The notes under the pieces: model-generated
Told to the model about the DNA's origin: nothing
Database searches by the model: none
Seen by the model: the letters and a program-made list of their open reading frames with translations, nothing else
Assembly (NCBI RefSeq): GCF_016704835.1
Contig: NZ_JADIZJ010000021.1
Span: 434,001 to 498,000 of the forward strand
Direction: 5' to 3'
DNA length: 64,000 nt
Source of the DNA: Sphingopyxis sp.
Lineage (GTDB): Bacteria; Pseudomonadota; Alphaproteobacteria; Sphingomonadales; Sphingomonadaceae
Shown: in pieces, positions 24,369 to 33,587 of the stretch
Layout: each line of letters opens with the position of its first letter
Position numbering within the stretch: the stretch's first letter is position 1
Translations under genes and position numbers: made by a program

Positions 24369-26808
24369 TTTTCAACCGGTGCGCGGCGTCGTCGAGCGCC
24401 GCCGAGGTCGCCTCGGCGAGTTGCGCGACCGAAAAGGGTTTGGGAAGGAACCCTACATCGTCGATGTTGATCGACTGGCGCAATTGCTCCTCGGCATAGC
24501 CCGACATGAACAGCACGGGCAGGTCGGGCCGCTTGGCGCGTAGCGCGCGGACCATCGCGGGTCCGTCCATCGTCGGCATCACGACATCGCTGATGATCAG
24601 GTCGACCTCTGTCATCTGGGCAAAGCGTTCGAGGCCTTCCTCGCCTTGCGATGCGGTGACCACGGTGTAACCCGCGCGAGTCAGCGCGCGTTCGGCCACC
24701 GCGCGCACCATATCTTCGTCCTCGACGAGCAGGATGGTGCCGGTGCCCCACTGGCTTTTCTTGGGCTTGGCAGGCGGCGGCGCCACCACCGGGGTCTCGC
24801 TGCCCGCGCGGTGGACAGGCAGGTAGATGGAAAAGCTTGTCCCCTGCCCCGGCTTGCTGTCGGCAAAGATGTACCCCGCCGATTGCTTGATGATGCCGTA
24901 AACCGTCGACAGGCCGAGCCCGGTCCCTTTCCCGACATCCTTGGTAGTGAAAAAGGGCTCGAAAATCTTGGGCAGCACGTCGGCGGCGATGCCGGTGCCA
25001 GTGTCGCTGACCTTGAGCGCGCAATAATCCGCGGGCGGCATGAACTCATTGCCCATCTGGCGCACATCGGCGGCCGATACCGGAAAGGTTTCGATCGTCA
25101 GCGTCCCGCCGCCCGGCATCGCATCGCGCGCGTTGACCGCCAGATTGATAATCACCTGTTCCAGCTGCCCCGGGTCGGCGCGCACCGCACCCAGCCCACG
25201 GCCATGATGGACGGACAGCTGGACGGTTTCGCCGATCAGCCGCTTGAGCAGATGCGACACCTCAGAAATCACGTCCGGGAGCTGTAGGATCTGTGGCCGC
25301 AGCGTCTGTTGCCGCGAAAAGGCGAGCAACTGCCGCGTCAGGCTGGCGGCGCGGTTGGCGTTGCTGCGGATCTGCTGAATGTCATCATAGTCGCTGTCGC
25401 CCGGCGTATGGCGCATCAGCATCAGGTCGCAGGCGCCGAGCACCGCGGTCAGGATATTGTTGAAATCATGCGCAACACCCCCGGCGAGTTGCCCCACCGC
25501 CTGCATCTTCGACGCCTGCGCGACCTGGCGTTTCAACCGCGATTCCTCGCTCGAATCCTTGAGACTGAGGAGCACTGCCGCCTCACCCAGTCCGCGCACC
25601 CCAACCACGCGGATCGACACCGGTTCGCCGCTTTGCCCCGCCAGCCGGATCGACAGATCGCCCCCGACCTGCTGCCCGCTGCTGTGGCGGCGGATCATGT
25701 CGGCGAGCGGCCCCTTGTCCTCACCGACGACGATGTCACCGGGGTAGCGCGGCATCTTGCCTTCGCCGAGGTTCGCGGCACGAACAAAGGCGCGGTTCAT
25801 ATAGAGGAAGCGCCCGTCGCGATCGACCATCGCCAGCCCGAAAGGAAGCAGCGACAGCAAGGTTTCGACATAGGTCTGCGCGGTCCCGCGATCGGCCGGT
25901 CCCATTTCCTCATCAAGTAGCGCGAGCAGCACCGGCGTGTTGCCGTCGGCCGGCGCCAGTGGGATTTGCAGCATCCGTACTGGGGTGGCGCGGTCGCCCT
26001 CGCGCGCAAAATAGAGCGCGCCGCCATCGTCGATGCGCAGCATCGGGGCAACATCGCGGCCAGCATAATGGCCGGCGTCATCCTCTCCGAGCGCGCGGAG
26101 AAGAAATGCCTGATTGGCGACGCGCAGCCGCCCTTCCGCGTTAACGAGCGCCGTCATTACCCCGGCATGGCCGAGCGTGCGACCCGCTGGACCATCAAGA
26201 TGGCGGGTGATTTCGGAGGCTAGGTCGAGTCGTTCGAGCGCAGAGAAACGCCAGACGAGATAATCCTCGGCCTGGCCGGTGCGCGTAACGTGCGCCCGCA
26301 ATGGCAGCGGACCGATTGCCAGGTCGTCGGCGCGTCCCTCGCCATCGCGCCACGCCATGCGCCCGGCGTTTTTCAGGACATCGGCGCCGCGCCCATCAAG
26401 CGGCAGGCCGGGCGGCGTAACGAAGCCGCCCATCCAGGTTCCAAACAGGTCGTTCGCACACACCATACGGCCGGCACGATCGGTGACTGCGATCGCGACG
26501 TCGTCGTGGTTGACCGCCTGACGCAGCATCGTCCAGTCAGGCAGCACGGCCTCGCCCATGACCGCCGCAGGAAATAGGCGCCGCGCAAGCAAAACGCCGC
26601 CAACTGCGACTGAGAGCCCTGCAACGAAACCCGCCGCAAGCACCATATCGCGCGTCGCCCAGAACAGCAGCGCGGTCGAGAGCAGCGCCAGACCGCCGAG
26701 CAGGCCCATATCGACCCGCGACAACCCCGACGGCACCGAAAGCGGGCCGACGGAACCCGCCCCCCTGCCGATATCGGAATCAGCGGAAGGCAGGCTCGTC
26801 GCGGTCAA
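24361..26808 (-). CDS. cckA: hybrid sensor histidine kinase CckA
   Basis: An 815-residue hybrid kinase. Two N-terminal membrane segments (about 34-75) are followed by PAS-like sensor regions (about 90-420), a HisKA domain with His448 in GGVAHDFNN, a HATPase domain (NLAVNARDAMPGG, SDTGTGI, GKGTGLGL) and a C-terminal receiver (about 694-812) with Asp741 in IISDVVMP. The order and the QASKMQAVGQLAGGVAHDF segment are those of CckA, which through ChpT controls phosphorylation of CtrA and CpdR. The partner chpT is in this same window at 43862. Downstream it overlaps a lone receiver gene. Confidence 0.9.
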   Translation of the reverse strand: MTATSLPSADSDIGRGAGSVGPLSVPSGLSRVDMGLLGGLALLSTALLFWATRDMVLAAGFVAGLSVAVGGVLLARRLFPAAVMGEAVLPDWTMLRQAVNHDDVAIAVTDRAGRMVCANDLFGTWMGGFVTPPGLPLDGRGADVLKNAGRMAWRDGEGRADDLAIGPLPLRAHVTRTGQAEDYLVWRFSALERLDLASEITRHLDGPAGRTLGHAGVMTALVNAEGRLRVANQAFLLRALGEDDAGHYAGRDVAPMLRIDDGGALYFAREGDRATPVRMLQIPLAPADGNTPVLLALLDEEMGPADRGTAQTYVETLLSLLPFGLAMVDRDGRFLYMNRAFVRAANLGEGKMPRYPGDIVVGEDKGPLADMIRRHSSGQQVGGDLSIRLAGQSGEPVSIRVVGVRGLGEAAVLLSLKDSSEESRLKRQVAQASKMQAVGQLAGGVAHDFNNILTAVLGACDLMLMRHTPGDSDYDDIQQIRSNANRAASLTRQLLAFSRQQTLRPQILQLPDVISEVSHLLKRLIGETVQLSVHHGRGLGAVRADPGQLEQVIINLAVNARDAMPGGGTLTIETFPVSAADVRQMGNEFMPPADYCALKVSDTGTGIAADVLPKIFEPFFTTKDVGKGTGLGLSTVYGIIKQSAGYIFADSKPGQGTSFSIYLPVHRAGSETPVVAPPPAKPKKSQWGTGTILLVEDEDMVRAVAERALTRAGYTVVTASQGEEGLERFAQMTEVDLIISDVVMPTMDGPAMVRALRAKRPDLPVLFMSGYAEEQLRQSINIDDVGFLPKPFSVAQLAEATSAALDDAAHRLKNG

Positions 26809-26831
26809 TGACAGACTTTCTTATCGGCGCA

Positions 26832-28892
26832 TCACCAGATGCGGACGCGGTCCTTGGGCGCCAGATACAGCTTCTGGCCTTCCTTGATCTGATAGGCTTT
26901 ATACCAAGGGTCAAGGTTGCGCGAGACCCAAGTCCGCTGAATCGACGGCGAATGCGGATCGGTGGTGATCCGCTGCGAAAGATTCTGCTCGCGATAGTTG
27001 CGGCGCCACACCTGTGCCCACCCGAGGAAGAAGCGCTGGTCGCCGGTCAGCCCGTCGATCACCGGTGCTTCCTTGCCACCGAGCGAGGCCTTGTAAGCGT
27101 CGTAAGCCACCGTCAGCCCGGCAACGTCGCCGATATTTTCGCCCAGCGTGAAGGTGCCGTCGAGCTTTTCGCCTGGCAGCACTTCATAGGCGTCATATTG
27201 CGCGACCAGCGCCTTGCCCGCGGCCTCGAACGCCGCGACATCGGCGGGGGTCCACCAGTCGGCAAGCTTGCCGGTTTCGTCATATTTCGCGCCCTGATCG
27301 TCAAAGTGATGGCTGACTTCGTGGCCAATTACTGCGCCGATGCCGCCATAGTTGATCGCCGGGTCGGCGTGCGGGTCAAAGAAAGGCGGCTGCAGGATCG
27401 CGGCGGGAAACACGATCTCGTTCATGCCAAAATTGGCATAGGCGTTGACCGTCATCGGGGTCATCCCCCATTCCCAGCGGCGGATGGGACCGCCCAGGCG
27501 GCTGATATTGTCGTCATGCGCGAACTGGTTCGAACGCAGTGCGTTGCCGAACAGGTCGTCCGCCTTGATCTCGAGCTTGCTATAATCCTTCCAACGGTCG
27601 GGATAGCCGATCTTGGTAGTGAAATTGGCAAGCTTCTGCTTCGCCTTCGCTTTGGTCGCCGGCTGCATCCACGCCAGCCCGTCGATGCGGCGGCCCATCG
27701 CGGCGAGGACATTCTTGACCAGCTTGTCCATCTCCGCCTTGGTTTCGGGCGGGAAATATTTCGCAACATAGTCCTGGCCGACGGCTTCGCCCAGGTTGCC
27801 GGTGGTGAAATCGACCGCGCGCTTCCAGCGCTCCTGCATCTGCGGCGTGCCCGACAATGCGGTGCCATAGAATGAGAAGCTCTCCTGCGCGAATTTCTCG
27901 GGCAGCACGCCCGAAAAACCGTCGAGGCTGCGCACCAGCAGCGCATCGCGGATCACCGCAATCGGCGCGTCGGCGAGCAGCTTGGCTTCGCCGGTGAAGG
28001 CGCTCGGCTGCGATACCAGCAGCGAATCTTCCTTAACCCCCAGACCGCGGATGAAGGTCGCAAAGTCAAAACCGGGTGCCGCCGCAACCAACTCAGCGAT
28101 CGTCATCTTGTTGTAGACTTTGGTGGCGTCGCTGCTGTCGTTCTTGTCCCAATGGATGGTCGCGATCTGCTTTTCAAAGTCATAGAGCGCCTTGGCGCGC
28201 GCCGCGGCGTTGGTTTCACCCGCGAGCGTCAGGACATTTTCCAGATGCGTCAGGTAGGCGGCCTGCAGCTTGGCGTTGCGCTCATTGTCCTTCAGGTAGA
28301 AATCGCGGTCGGGCATACCAATGCCGCCCTGAAACATCGTGTAGATATAGACGTCGGGGTTCTTGTCGTCCTGACCGACAAAGCCGCCAAAGAAATGCTG
28401 GACGCCGCTGCGGTCGGCCTCGGCGAGCAGCGCGGCAAGGCCGGGCTTGTCGACGGCACGGATTTTGGCGAGCCACGGCTGGATCGGCGCCAAGCCTTTT
28501 GCCTCGACTGCCGCGCCATCGAGATAGGCGGCATAGTTGCGCCCGATCATGCTGCTTTGATCGGCTTTCGCGGCGTCGAGGATTTCGCGAGTACGCTGCT
28601 GCGACAGATCGCCGAGCGCGGTGAACATGCCATAGTTGGACTTATCGGCCGGGATCGTGGTGTTCTTGGCCCAGGTGCCATTGGCATAGCCGTAGAAATC
28701 ATCGCCCGGCCGGACCGTTGTGTCCATACCCGCGGTGTCGAAGCCAAAGGTGCCGAGTTCGGGCTTGGCTGCGGTTTCGGCGGCGGGTGCGGGTGCGGCC
28801 TTTTCCTTGGCCACAGTCGGTACGGCGGAAATCAGCATTGCGCCCAGCGCGGCGGTCGCCAGCAGGCGCGAAGAAACATGCAAAAGAGTCAT
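26832..28892 (-). CDS. secreted M13 family zinc metallopeptidase (neprilysin/PepO-like)
   Basis: A 686-residue exported peptidase with a signal peptide (cleaved near VPTVA-KE). The zinc motif HEVSHHFDDQGA and the third ligand in GENIGDVAGL are intact, and the terminal region has the family ending (PHSPSIQRTWVSRNLDPWYKAYQI). M13 enzymes cleave peptides of up to a few kilodaltons in the periplasm. It is 24 nt upstream of cckA on the same strand; any shared regulation is unproven. Confidence 0.95.
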   Translation of the reverse strand: MTLLHVSSRLLATAALGAMLISAVPTVAKEKAAPAPAAETAAKPELGTFGFDTAGMDTTVRPGDDFYGYANGTWAKNTTIPADKSNYGMFTALGDLSQQRTREILDAAKADQSSMIGRNYAAYLDGAAVEAKGLAPIQPWLAKIRAVDKPGLAALLAEADRSGVQHFFGGFVGQDDKNPDVYIYTMFQGGIGMPDRDFYLKDNERNAKLQAAYLTHLENVLTLAGETNAAARAKALYDFEKQIATIHWDKNDSSDATKVYNKMTIAELVAAAPGFDFATFIRGLGVKEDSLLVSQPSAFTGEAKLLADAPIAVIRDALLVRSLDGFSGVLPEKFAQESFSFYGTALSGTPQMQERWKRAVDFTTGNLGEAVGQDYVAKYFPPETKAEMDKLVKNVLAAMGRRIDGLAWMQPATKAKAKQKLANFTTKIGYPDRWKDYSKLEIKADDLFGNALRSNQFAHDDNISRLGGPIRRWEWGMTPMTVNAYANFGMNEIVFPAAILQPPFFDPHADPAINYGGIGAVIGHEVSHHFDDQGAKYDETGKLADWWTPADVAAFEAAGKALVAQYDAYEVLPGEKLDGTFTLGENIGDVAGLTVAYDAYKASLGGKEAPVIDGLTGDQRFFLGWAQVWRRNYREQNLSQRITTDPHSPSIQRTWVSRNLDPWYKAYQIKEGQKLYLAPKDRVRIW

Positions 28893-28988
28893 GATAGTCC
28901 CCAGTTTTCAAAACGAAGCTACGATGCACAGCGCGTTCGCGCCGCACGCGGTTGCGATGTACTAGCTATACGACCGCGCGCGCGCCGT

Positions 28989-29603
28989 TCAACCTGCGGG
29001 GGTGTCGCTGGTCGATGCCTCAAGTCGTTGGTCGCGCGCGCGCTGCAATTTGCGCCGCCAGCGGAGGCGAATCCAATTGTCCCAGAAAATCGAGGCGAGC
29101 ACATATCCGACCGCTGCCGAAACCAGCGAGATGACCAGCAGCCCGGAAAGCATGGCGGGCGCCGCATCCGAAAACACCCAGCGCGCCCACTCGCCCGCCG
29201 ATGCGCCATGTTCGATCATCGCCGAAAAAGTCGCGCTATTGGCCTGAAGCCCGAACAGCCAGTCGCCGAGCCACACCGATGCCAGGATGATGAACGGCGT
29301 CGTCACCGGGTTCGACAAAAAGGTCATCGCGGCGCCAATCGGGATGTTCGCGCGGACCGGCAGCGCAAGCAGCGCAACGCCCAATATCTGAATGCCAGGG
29401 ATCAGGAAAAAAATGCCGACGAAAAGGCCAAGCGCGGTGCCGCGTGGCACCGACGTCCGGGTAAAGCGCCACAAGTGGCTGTGTGCGACGCGATGTGCAA
29501 ACGGTTTGACGAACCGGCTTGCGAGCAATTCTTCGCGCGTCGGCGAATTGCGGCGGATCCAGTTCATCACTGCCGCCTTATCGCGAGGTTTGCCGCCGCT
29601 CAT
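28989..29603 (-). CDS. DUF2062 membrane protein
   Basis: A 204-residue protein. ATG 29603 overlaps the smpB stop (ATGA); the long N-terminal extension that is open in this frame is the smpB shadow. A short arginine-rich front (RFVKPFAHRVAHSHLWRFTRTSVPRG) is followed by the DUF2062 hydrophobic core (LGLFVGIFFLIPGIQILGVALLALP, NPVTTPFIILASVWLG) and a third segment near 150-175. Family function is unknown. Operon: dapA-smpB-DUF2062. Confidence 0.88.
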   Translation of the reverse strand: MSGGKPRDKAAVMNWIRRNSPTREELLASRFVKPFAHRVAHSHLWRFTRTSVPRGTALGLFVGIFFLIPGIQILGVALLALPVRANIPIGAAMTFLSNPVTTPFIILASVWLGDWLFGLQANSATFSAMIEHGASAGEWARWVFSDAAPAMLSGLLVISLVSAAVGYVLASIFWDNWIRLRWRRKLQRARDQRLEASTSDTPAG

Positions 29604-30085
29604 CCGCGCTCTTTCATCAACCGCTGCTTGTCGCGCTTCCAGTCGCGTTCCTTTATCGACTCCCGCTTGTCGTGCGCCTTCTTGCCCTTGGCGAGCGCGA
29701 GTTCGACCTTGGCGCGGCCGCGGCTGTTGAAATAGACCGACAGCGGAACAAGCGTCATGCCCTGCCGCGCGACGCCGGCATACATCTTGTTGATCTCGCG
29801 CCCACTTAGCAGCAGCTTGCGCGGGCGCTTGGGTTCGTGGTTGTGGCGGTTGCCATGGCTGAATTCGGGGATATTGCTGTTGATCAGCCACACCTCGTTG
29901 CCCTTCACTTCGGCATAGCTTTCGGCGATCGTGCCTTCGCCGAAGCGCAGCGATTTGACCTCGGTCCCTTGCAATGCGATCCCCGCCTCGAACACCTGTT
30001 CGATGGCAAAGTCAAAGCGCGCGCGCCGGTTTTCGGCAACGACCTTCTTCTTGTCGAATTCGGCGGCAGACTGCGGACGGGCCAT
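29600..30085 (-). CDS. smpB: SsrA-binding protein SmpB
   Basis: A 161-residue SmpB of normal length: ENRRARFDFAIEQVFEAGI, LQGTEVKSLR, LINSNIPEFSHGN and the C-terminal tail KKAHDKRESIKERDWKRDK. It carries tmRNA into stalled ribosomes for trans-translation. It lies 5 nt downstream of dapA and overlaps the DUF2062 gene. The ssrA RNA gene itself is not in this window. Confidence 0.98.
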   Translation of the reverse strand: MARPQSAAEFDKKKVVAENRRARFDFAIEQVFEAGIALQGTEVKSLRFGEGTIAESYAEVKGNEVWLINSNIPEFSHGNRHNHEPKRPRKLLLSGREINKMYAGVARQGMTLVPLSVYFNSRGRAKVELALAKGKKAHDKRESIKERDWKRDKQRLMKERG

Positions 30086-30090
30086 TGAAC

Positions 30091-30966
30091 CTACAAAACT
30101 CCTGCCGCACGCAAAGCGGCATCAACTGCGGTGCGCGATGCGCCGTTCGCCGGGATAATAGGTAGGCGCACTTCGGGCGAAAACCAGTCGTGGACGCGCG
30201 AAAGCGCATATTTCACAGGCCCAGGCGAGGTATCGGAGAACATCGCCTGATGCAGGTTGAACAGGCGGTCGTGCAAAACCAGCGCCCGTGCCCAGTCGGC
30301 GCCGGCGCACGCGGCGGCGAAATCGGCGCAGAGACGCGGCGCGACGTTGGCCGTGACCGAAATGCAGCCGACGCCGCCCATCACTGCATGTGGCAGCCAC
30401 AGATCATCATTGCCGCTCAGCTGGCAGAAATCACTCCCGGCGCCCGCGCGGTGGACCGTCACCCGGGCGAGATCGCCGCTCGCGTCCTTGACCGCTACGA
30501 CACTCGGGATTTCGGCGAGCTTGCACATCGTCTCGGCGCTGATGTCCGCGACGGTGCGGCCGGGGACGTTATAGACGACAATCGGCAGATCGCTGGCATC
30601 GGCGAGCGCCTGATAGTGCGCTATCATGCCTTCCTGGCTCGGCCGGTTGTAATAGGGCGCGACGATCAGCGCCGCGGCCGCGCCCGCGGCCTGCGCGTAA
30701 CGCATGTGGCGCACGGCGGTCGCGGTGTCGTTAGAGCCGCACCCGGCGATCACCGGCACGCGACCCGCAGCCGCCTGGATGCAGCTGTCGATCACCTGAT
30801 AATGTTCGTCGAATCCGAGGGTCGGGCTTTCGCCGGTCGTACCGCACGGGACCAACGCGCTGGTCCCTTCCTTGATCTGCCAATCGACAAGGCGTGCGAA
30901 GGCAGGCGCGTCGAACGCCCCATCGCGGAATGGCGTCACCAAAGCGGGAATAGACCCCGAAAACAT
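30091..30966 (-). CDS. dapA: 4-hydroxy-tetrahydrodipicolinate synthase
   Basis: A 291-residue DapA: PALVTPFRDG, the CGTTGESPTL pyruvate-binding motif, YNVPGRT with the catalytic Tyr and VVAVKDASGD with the Schiff-base Lys. It condenses pyruvate with aspartate semialdehyde in the lysine and diaminopimelate pathway, which also feeds peptidoglycan. It is the first gene of dapA-smpB-DUF2062 and is divergent from the transglycosylase gene. Confidence 0.97.
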   Translation of the reverse strand: MFSGSIPALVTPFRDGAFDAPAFARLVDWQIKEGTSALVPCGTTGESPTLGFDEHYQVIDSCIQAAAGRVPVIAGCGSNDTATAVRHMRYAQAAGAAAALIVAPYYNRPSQEGMIAHYQALADASDLPIVVYNVPGRTVADISAETMCKLAEIPSVVAVKDASGDLARVTVHRAGAGSDFCQLSGNDDLWLPHAVMGGVGCISVTANVAPRLCADFAAACAGADWARALVLHDRLFNLHQAMFSDTSPGPVKYALSRVHDWFSPEVRLPIIPANGASRTAVDAALRAAGVL

Positions 30967-31066
30967 GCCCCGCTCCTTTACAAAAACACGGGCCAGCCGG
31001 TAGAGTCCCGACGGCGCGCCGCTAATGGACGCCTATTCAGCGCCCCGCAAGGAGTTTGGCACTAAC

Positions 31067-33094
31067 ATGCACGGCATGAACACGCTGCCCCGTATTTCGC
31101 GCCTGGCGCTCGCCATGGCTCTGCTCATTCCGACGGCGGCCAACGCCAGCGAACTGACACCCGAGCAAATGGCATGGTACCGCGCGCAGATGGGCCTCGC
31201 CTCGACGTCGGGGCCGCCGCCGTCGACCAATTCGGTCGGCGACGCGGTGATGGAATGGCGGCGCTTGACTGCGAACACCGGTGCCTCGTTCGACCAACTG
31301 TCGCGCTTCCTGATGACCAACAAGGGCTGGCCCGACGCCGACAAGATGCGCACCCGCGCCGAAAAGGCGATCGCGATCGACAGCTTCGATCCGCCGCGCA
31401 CCCTCGCCTTTTTCCAGGCCTTTCCGCCGCAGACCGCGAGCGGCCATTTGCGCTACGCGCTGGCGCTCAACGCATCGGGGCGCCGCGACGACGCCAATGC
31501 CGCGGTGCGCCGCGCGTGGGTTAGCGGACCATTGGACGAGGCCGAGACGAACCGCGTGCTCGGCCTGTTCCCGGGCGCGATAACCCCCGCGGATCATGAC
31601 GCGCGGATGGACCGTTTGCTGTGGTCGGGCGCAACCGCCGCGGCCAGCCGCCAGCTCGCCTATACCTCGCCCGAGCGACGCAGCATTTTTGCGGCACGGC
31701 TCGCGCTGCGCAGTTCGGCGGTCGATGCCGCGTTGCAGGCCACGGCGGTCGAAAGCGCCAACCCGTCGCTGATCCGGACCGACGCCGGCTACATCACCGA
31801 CAAGGCTACCTGGCTGCGCCAGACCGGCCGCGTCGGCGAAGCGCGCGCGCTGCTCGCAGCGCCGCGGTCGCTCGCCAAAGCGCCCACCGATCCCGAAGAA
31901 TGGATCGAAACTCTGCTGACCAACGCGCGGCAGGCCGACAGCGGTGGCGACAAGCTCACCGCCTATAATATCGCGCGGCAGATCGACGACGCCTTCCCGC
32001 CGGGAACGGTGATCCGCGAAACCCCGCTCAGCGTGCGCGACGACTACACCTCTCTGGCGTGGCTGGCCGGACAGCTGGCGTATAAGGATATGCGCCGCCC
32101 GGCGGAGGCCGTGAAACTGTACCGCGCCTATGGCGAAGCTGCCCGGTCGGCGCAGACGCGCACCAAGGGCTTTTACTGGGCGGGGCGCGCCGCACTCGCC
32201 GCTGGCGACCGCTCGGCCGCCAACGCCCATTTTGCTGACGCCGCGCAGCATTACGACCAGTTCTATGGCCAGTTGGCGCTCGAGCGACTCAGTCGTCCGC
32301 AGCCCCGACCGACACCCAATCCCACGATCCAGGTCAGTAGCAACGACAAGCGCGCCTTTGACGACGACCGACTGGTCCGCGCCGCGCGCGCGCTCGGCGA
32401 AATCGGCGCGTGGCGCGAACAGACTTTGTTCCTGCGCGCGCTGTCGCAAAAGGCGACCTCGCCCGCCGACCATGTTCTCGCCGGACAATTGGCGTCGCAG
32501 ATCGGGCGCCCCGACCTTGGCGTGATGATCGGGCGTAGCGCGCAAGCAAACAGCCTTGATGCGGTTGAGGTCGCGGGCTTCCCGACTGTGCGCGTGCCCG
32601 CGGGACATGAGGGCAACTGGACCTTCATTCACGCGATCACGCGGCAGGAAAGCCAGTTCGACCGGCAGGCGATCAGCCACGCCGGTGCGCGCGGCATGAT
32701 GCAGCTGATGCCCGGCACAGCGAACGAGGTCGCAGGCAAACTCGGACTTTCGTATAACCGCGATCTGCTGACTACCGACACCAATTACAACATGATGCTG
32801 GGATCGACCTATTTCCAGCAGATGCTGCGCTATTTCGGTGGCAGCTATCCACTGGCGGTCGCCGCCTACAACGCCGGACCGGGCAATGTGAACAAATGGC
32901 TGCGCGCCAACGGCGACCCGCGCACCGGGTCGATCGAGATGATCGACTGGATCGAGGCGATTCCGATTTTCGAGACCAAAAATTACGTGCAGCGCGTGCT
33001 CGAAAACGCGGTGGTGTACGACACGCTGCAACCGGGCAAGACGCTGCCGCAGGCGCCGCTCAGCTTCTACCTCGGCAAACGCACCCCCGGATAA
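31067..33094 (+). CDS. lytic murein transglycosylase, Slt70-like
   Basis: A 675-residue periplasmic enzyme. AAGGAG (31049-31054) precedes ATG 31067, and a signal peptide (RLALAMALLIPTAANAS) follows. Residues about 40-500 form the alpha-helical superhelix typical of soluble lytic transglycosylases; the catalytic SLT domain follows with Glu in ITRQESQFD, then GARGMMQLMPGTA and AVAAYNAGPGN. It cleaves glycan strands to 1,6-anhydro-MurNAc ends. It is followed after 6 nt by greB. Confidence 0.93.
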   Translation: MHGMNTLPRISRLALAMALLIPTAANASELTPEQMAWYRAQMGLASTSGPPPSTNSVGDAVMEWRRLTANTGASFDQLSRFLMTNKGWPDADKMRTRAEKAIAIDSFDPPRTLAFFQAFPPQTASGHLRYALALNASGRRDDANAAVRRAWVSGPLDEAETNRVLGLFPGAITPADHDARMDRLLWSGATAAASRQLAYTSPERRSIFAARLALRSSAVDAALQATAVESANPSLIRTDAGYITDKATWLRQTGRVGEARALLAAPRSLAKAPTDPEEWIETLLTNARQADSGGDKLTAYNIARQIDDAFPPGTVIRETPLSVRDDYTSLAWLAGQLAYKDMRRPAEAVKLYRAYGEAARSAQTRTKGFYWAGRAALAAGDRSAANAHFADAAQHYDQFYGQLALERLSRPQPRPTPNPTIQVSSNDKRAFDDDRLVRAARALGEIGAWREQTLFLRALSQKATSPADHVLAGQLASQIGRPDLGVMIGRSAQANSLDAVEVAGFPTVRVPAGHEGNWTFIHAITRQESQFDRQAISHAGARGMMQLMPGTANEVAGKLGLSYNRDLLTTDTNYNMMLGSTYFQQMLRYFGGSYPLAVAAYNAGPGNVNKWLRANGDPRTGSIEMIDWIEAIPIFETKNYVQRVLENAVVYDTLQPGKTLPQAPLSFYLGKRTPG

Positions 33095-33100
33095 GTCCGC

Positions 33101-33583
33101 GTGGCGGAGGAACGTAGCAATATCATCTCGCCGACCGGCTTTGCTGCGCTGCGCGCCGAATATGACGCATTGTTCGGCAATGAGCGGCCCAAGCTGGTCG
33201 AGGTGATCAGCTGGGCGGCGGGCAATGGTGATCGCAGCGAGAATGGCGACTATATCTATGGTCGCAAGCGATTGCGCGAGATTGACCGGCGGCTGTCGTT
33301 CCTGGCGCGGCGGATGAAGGCGGCGCGCGTCGTCGATCCCGCCATGCAGCCCGACAAGAGCCGCATATGGTTCGGTGCCACCGCCGAGCTAGCCGATGAC
33401 GGCGATGCGCGGCGCATCGTCACGCTGGTTGGCGACGACGAAGCCGAAGCCGGCGACGGCCGGATCGGGTGGAACAGCCCCCTCGCCCGCGCGCTGCGCG
33501 GCGCCGCGGTCGGCGATTTGCGCATCGTGCAGCTGCCCGCCGGGCCGAAAGAGTGGGAGGTGATGGCAGTCCGCTATCCGTGA
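33101..33583 (+). CDS. greB: transcript cleavage/elongation factor GreB
   Basis: A 160-residue GreA/GreB protein with GTG start. The N-terminal coiled coil begins ISPTGFAALRAEYDAL and carries the acidic tip GDRSENGDYIYGRKRLREID; the C-terminal FKBP-like domain has IGWNSPLARALRGAAVGD. The ENGDYIYGRK sequence is the GreB type. It rescues backtracked RNA polymerase. The stop lies just before the convergent caspase gene. Confidence 0.93.
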   Translation: MAEERSNIISPTGFAALRAEYDALFGNERPKLVEVISWAAGNGDRSENGDYIYGRKRLREIDRRLSFLARRMKAARVVDPAMQPDKSRIWFGATAELADDGDARRIVTLVGDDEAEAGDGRIGWNSPLARALRGAAVGDLRIVQLPAGPKEWEVMAVRYP

Positions 33584-33587
33584 CCCG

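Noticed and set aside
29604..29891. N-terminal extension of the DUF2062 frame
   Set aside because: It lies wholly inside smpB and is rich in Gln/Arg, a frame shadow.
31037..33031. 664-codon minus-strand frame opposite the transglycosylase
   Set aside because: Antisense shadow; the sense frame has a signal peptide and complete SLT motifs.
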